Of a stretch of DNA of 64,000 bases, positions 60,102-64,000 are shown in pieces; the first letter of the stretch is position 1; each line of letters starts with the position of its first letter. The stretch covers positions 9,300,001 to 9,364,000 of the forward strand of contig JASJZC010000007.1 in the NCBI GenBank assembly GCA_037178855.1, in the 5' to 3' direction. The translations under genes and the position numbers were made by a program. This DNA is from Oscheius sp. JU75 (lineage: Eukaryota > Nematoda > Chromadorea > Rhabditida > Rhabditidae). The notes beneath the pieces are model-generated. The model ran no database searches and was not told where the DNA came from. It saw only the letters and a program-made list of their open reading frames with translations.

Positions 60102-62892
60102 CACAACATTACGAATTCTGGAAGAGGAAGGCATGGATTAGTAGAAAAACTTGGAAGATAAGATCTATGACTTAGACTTGCCCTTTAAAGACAGAAAAGC
60201 AGTGATAGTGTACCAGGATATGACATGGTCAGATCGAACAAAGTTTAGTACGAGCAAATGAGGTCACAGGTTTACTTGAAAGAACAGACTAGAAGTTCTT
60301 ATGCTTTTCAACCGATTATATAATTTTCTCACACACTGACATTAGTACAACTTTGCAGATAAGATGTGCAGCTAGAATGAACATACAACCATAATTTTCC
60401 AGGTTGGACATAGCCTGTAATCTTTTAAACAGTTCTTAGTCTAAGAACTTTAAGAATGGCTTCAATCATTACAGATCCGGCTTAAACGATACAGAACTAC
60501 TTCCTGTGGGCTACCACGGTTGAGAGATTGTCTGAGTATCGAGACAGTACAGGAGAGACACTGTGACAAAGACTTTTCCTACCGTCCTCAGAGGCCCTAA
60601 AAAAATTGAAGGTCTTATGCAGAATCGGAGGTCATAAACTTTTTTTCATGTTTTCACCCGAACTAAAGAGCTTTCAACACGAAGCGAGAGGGATACCCTA
60701 TATCTATAGGCTTAGTACCGCTAAACCATTACCTGATGCACAGCTTAGCCCCTACGTTTGCAACAAAACCCTTATAGGGATTTTATGGCCGAAAAAAGTG
60801 ACTTTACTCCCCACGATGGTCATTTTATTCCCGCTTGCATCTAGTTAACGATCTAAGACACACAACATTGTTCTAACCTCGCAAAACTCCAGGAAGATTG
60901 ATGAGCTAACTGTTCTTCCATGTTTCGAAATGGGTTGCTTCTTTCGAGAGCGCTCTCTTAAATACTACAGGCAGAAGAAGGGATTAGCTCCGGTTATATT
61001 TACACCTTCCTACGGATGTGACGTTCGTCAAGTTAGGTTAAAAGAGTGAGTCTTTTGATTAAGATGATATGTCAAGAGGCAAAAAGGATCTTGGATGGAA
61101 AAAGTATATGAGCAATGTGACCCAAAACACAAAGTTCTGTCGGAAGTTGAGGGTATTCCACTTTCCGGAAAACTAATCACTACTAAAAGTGCTGTTGTTT
61201 AACTGCTTCACGGAGGGCGACAGATTAGAGTGGGGCGCCGTCGGATCACGGGAACTTCCATGGAAAAATGTGAAAAGAGCAAATTAGTGAATCAGTCCAA
61301 AAGAAGGAGGAAATGCATACTATATCCCAATTAGGAGGAAGAAGGACACAGTTTTTAGAAAGATCGAAAAAAAGATTTTTTGTCCTGACAAGAAGAATAG
61401 ACCAGGAAATGCAAACTTCTTGGAATGTGTTAAGTGGCATACCCGCTGTCTGAACCATTTTACCTTTTTTATATAATTTACTTATACTCATTGACTACGA
61501 AAACTCGTTTCCCATGGGGCAGAAAGTTAATGTAGTGGGATAGAGACACTTGCGGTGCTAGTGACGAATAACAATCTAAGAACTTTGACTGATGCGAAAT
61601 TTGAAAGTTTGTAATAAAGTCAAAAAAGAAGACGCTTTGAAACGATAGATACAGCAGGGTCCAAACACTTTAACCTATTAGCGCGTGGTCTTTTCAAAAA
61701 TGCATACTGTGTCATAGACTTGGTATATATTCTTAATGAACAAACAATATGCGTTTTCTCGCTGTACTTCGATTCTGTTCGGATCTTTCTTATATCTTAA
61801 ACCAGATGTATGTCCCTAATGTGTGGACGTACTAGCATTACAGATAGGTTTACTGGGTTTAACTGACTGAAGACTATAGCGAAATAACAATGAGGAATAT
61901 TGAGAGATTAAACGGGAACTGAACGGGGCTAGTAGGGATAAGAGTCATTTGGAGAAGAGACAGACAAGGGTTAAGACCGAGGTAAAGGAGAACATATCGG
62001 AGTCGACACAGATGAAAATTATTCTGGGAACAGCGGAGACACGAGACTACATGTACGCAATATCAAAAAGCAAAATACAAATGTTACGAGCCAAAACTAC
62101 GATGTTTGAACTGAAACATAGCTGCATGACAATGTCAAAAAATTGGTTCAGATAAGAAGTTTGCAGGGAAAAGCCTAGTTTCCAGACTAGATTTTTGATA
62201 CCTGTTTTCTGAAATTTCTCAAGAGCTCAATCGGAACAGCAGGTCCCATGTCCTATTCTTGTGCTACTTATTTAAAGGACCCCAGGAATGTTCCATGCAA
62301 ACAAATACTTTTCGAATGTATCGGGATTGGTCAAACAAAAAAGACAAAGGTTGATCTTGTCGGTCAGGCGTACTCACTTAACAGAAAACGCAGTCCACCG
62401 ATGATTACATGTTCGACGTGCCCACGTTCCGATAATTATCAGTGCACCTGCCTACATAACTTTGACGACGGTCTCTGCGTGCATTGATTAAGGGCCCCCG
62501 AAGTTGAGAAGTCGTCCTTTTGTGCGGAGGAATAGGTAATAAAGGGACAAAAATATCCACATAATGAGATAACTTTCCCCGGATGTACAAAACAAGAAAT
62601 CGGAGACTTTGTCCAAAACAACAACATGAAATCTCGAGACAATTGTCTACGAATCCATTTGAACCTGGCGCGTAATTCACAACAATTACGCAGAGGCGGT
62701 TTAAAAATCTATTCCCTATAATTTTGACCGGGTGAGAGTGGGAGAGTAGAGCCTCCAGGATGTCGAAGCCGATAGAAACATGACAACAGTTTACAAAACT
62801 AATTAAAAAAGCTGTGAAAGCACTGCGTGACACAATTATGTGCGTCGATGATTAAAAGGGAATTCTAGCCATTTCCGGCTGGTCAACGACGA
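60102..62892. other. Gene-poor region
   Basis: The upstream flank of the G alpha gene, then about 2.5 kb without supported exons. A 142-codon minus-strand frame (62405-62833) and an overlapping plus-strand frame (62248-62487) compete, and neither has splice support. Confidence 0.4.
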
Positions 62893-63786
62893 CAAACGTC
62901 AGATATTTGAGGTCGAACTTTGGCATATGACAGTTTTTAATTTGATTAAAGTCTGGTCACAGCAATGTTCAGAACAATTAAAGATAATAGCTCGCCAAGA
63001 TTATCCCTGCAAAACTGTGCCCTGTACAAGGAAGAACGTGGAATTGGATTCCACGAATGCCAGTCAGAAAGGGCATGTTAAGGGTATGTGTGTGAAACTA
63101 CCACATATACGGATTTAATGAGATTTGGGAAAATCGCAAGAAAAGTTATTGGATGATCAAAGTTTTTGCACTGGACAAAAGATGATCAGTTCACTGTATC
63201 GCCAATGATTCAGGGCACCTTTTCATGCAAATTAATCACATGAATTAACAGAAAACGTTTAGATTCTTAATTCTTGAAACATAAGATCGAAGTTACCAAA
63301 ATTCAGACCCCGACCGACAGTTCAAAACACTGAGTCTTGCTCGCAAAAACCCAAACAACTTTCAAATTCTCCGATCGCTTACGCTATGATGTGATTGAAA
63401 AGTTAGTTCAAACGAAAAGACATGTGTTTTAGGAGTCAGTCAGCAGCTGCTAGTTGAGATTGCATAGAAAACTTGAAAATGTTTTGATTCTTAGACGGAA
63501 TTGAAGCAAGCTAAAGAGTCTGGTACAAGCATCATAGATCTAGTGGCGCGGCTGGAAGTTTCTACTGGGGACAAAACATACACAAACTACACATCTTTTG
63601 AGTTAACATGTATCCTAGCTCAGTATACTTATCAGTAGACCCTATCAACATGTCTGCTAACTTAACATGACAAAGAAAGCTAGTCCAAGAATTTAGATAG
63701 CAACACACTTTCGATATTCAACTGATACGAGAATTTTGATGTTATGCAGTAAACGACAAGAACAGACCTCAAATATCTGACGTTTG
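62893..63786. repeat. 22-bp perfect inverted repeats 850 bp apart
   Basis: caaacgtcagatatttgagg (62893 on, 22 bp to 62914) is exactly the reverse complement of 63765-63786. The 894-bp unit has no clear target-site duplication and no transposase. It may be the ends of a non-autonomous DNA transposon. Confidence 0.6.
63495..63638 (+). CDS. Possible terminal exon of an unidentified gene
   Basis: After a tgattcttag acceptor the frame runs 47 codons (TELKQAKESGTSIIDLVARL, then EVSTGDKTYTNYTSFELTCI) to TAG 63636-63638. The composition looks coding. No upstream exon was joined, and it lies within the inverted-repeat unit 62893-63786. Confidence 0.3.
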   Translation, partial: TELKQAKESGTSIIDLVARLEVSTGDKTYTNYTSFELTCILAQYTYQ

Positions 63787-64000
63787 AGTAACAGACTGTT
63801 CTGAAAAGTTGGTAGAAACAGAAACCCAGGCATCTGAACAAAACTAGAAAGTTAATTGTGGTATTCCATAACTAACAGGTAAAAAGATCGCTTCGGAAAT
63901 CACAATATTTTCATAAAGATCAAGAGATTTTGCCTAAGTGAAAGGATAGTAAAGAAACCTTTACCAACTCCAATTTGAAGTTGCTCATAGCTGATTGTCT
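63787..64000. other. No gene seen at the right edge
   Basis: AT-rich sequence without an exon that can be supported. Confidence 0.4.

Noticed and set aside
62405-62833. A 142-codon minus-strand frame
   Set aside because: No splice context or recognised motif, and plus-strand frames overlap it. In about 64 kb a frame this long can arise by chance.
1-64000. CRISPR arrays, operons with Shine-Dalgarno sites, insertion sequences, prophage
   Set aside because: The window is spliced eukaryotic DNA; no direct-repeat array or bacterial gene is seen.

Overview
This is nuclear DNA from a nematode. Three things point there. Nearly every gene is split by very short introns, mostly 35-50 nt and some 25-30 nt. 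There is a pair of serpentine chemoreceptor genes of nematode type (Srx/Srsx-like, with an 'LNRLAAIN.P' motif after TM3) and an NPR-1-type neuropeptide receptor. Several start codons sit a few bases after a TTTCCAG-type acceptor, as expected with spliced-leader trans-splicing. The species cannot be fixed from the window. No rRNA, no convincing functional tRNA, and no CRISPR, phage or prokaryotic feature is present.

Layout. 0-9 kb: the 3' end of one gene, a minus-strand gene rebuilt from four small exons (581-1895), and an eleven-exon plus-strand gene (4712-8662) whose exon lengths sum to an exact 466-codon frame. 9.5-10.8 kb: a complete seven-exon NPR-1/NPY-like GPCR. 12.3 kb: a three-exon gene for 63 residues. 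15-18.5 kb: two tandem chemoreceptors with matching splice patterns. 19.5-21.4 kb: a secreted Thr/Pro/Gln-rich extracellular protein. 22.6-24.4 kb: an unidentified gene whose small intron has received a decayed mariner transposon. 24.5 kb: a long hairpin. 24.8 kb: an 80-aa secreted protein gene. 27.9-30.1 kb: a transmembrane protein with a cytoplasmic PDZ domain. 31.6-35.9 kb: a Gln/Ala-rich protein with PKWGQPA repeats and WPPP motifs. 36.7 kb: a secreted repeat protein. 37.7-45.4 kb: minus-strand genes, including a GSKIP-domain protein and several small unidentified proteins. 47.9-48.9 kb: a protein with an RGILK...KRVSI, PP1-binding-like segment. 51.4-54.7 kb: a FRMD8-like FERM protein. 55.4-56.8 kb: ChaC gamma-glutamylcyclotransferase. 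58.0-60.1 kb: a heterotrimeric G-protein alpha subunit. 60-64 kb is mostly gene-poor, with a 22-bp perfect inverted repeat.

Functionally, the window holds a signalling set (neuropeptide GPCR, two chemoreceptors, G alpha, GSKIP-type kinase regulator, FERM and PDZ scaffolds), glutathione turnover (ChaC), secreted or matrix proteins, and unidentified nematode genes. There is no sign of a single pathway cluster. The most notable observations are a strongly supported GC-AG intron in the G alpha gene, a mariner sitting seven bases past a donor site inside an intron that would otherwise be about 50 nt, a ChaC gene whose long intron makes its second half look like a separate secreted protein, and several small genes visible only after splicing. 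Exon joins were worked out by eye from splice sites and phase; functions rest on recognised motifs, not on database searches.
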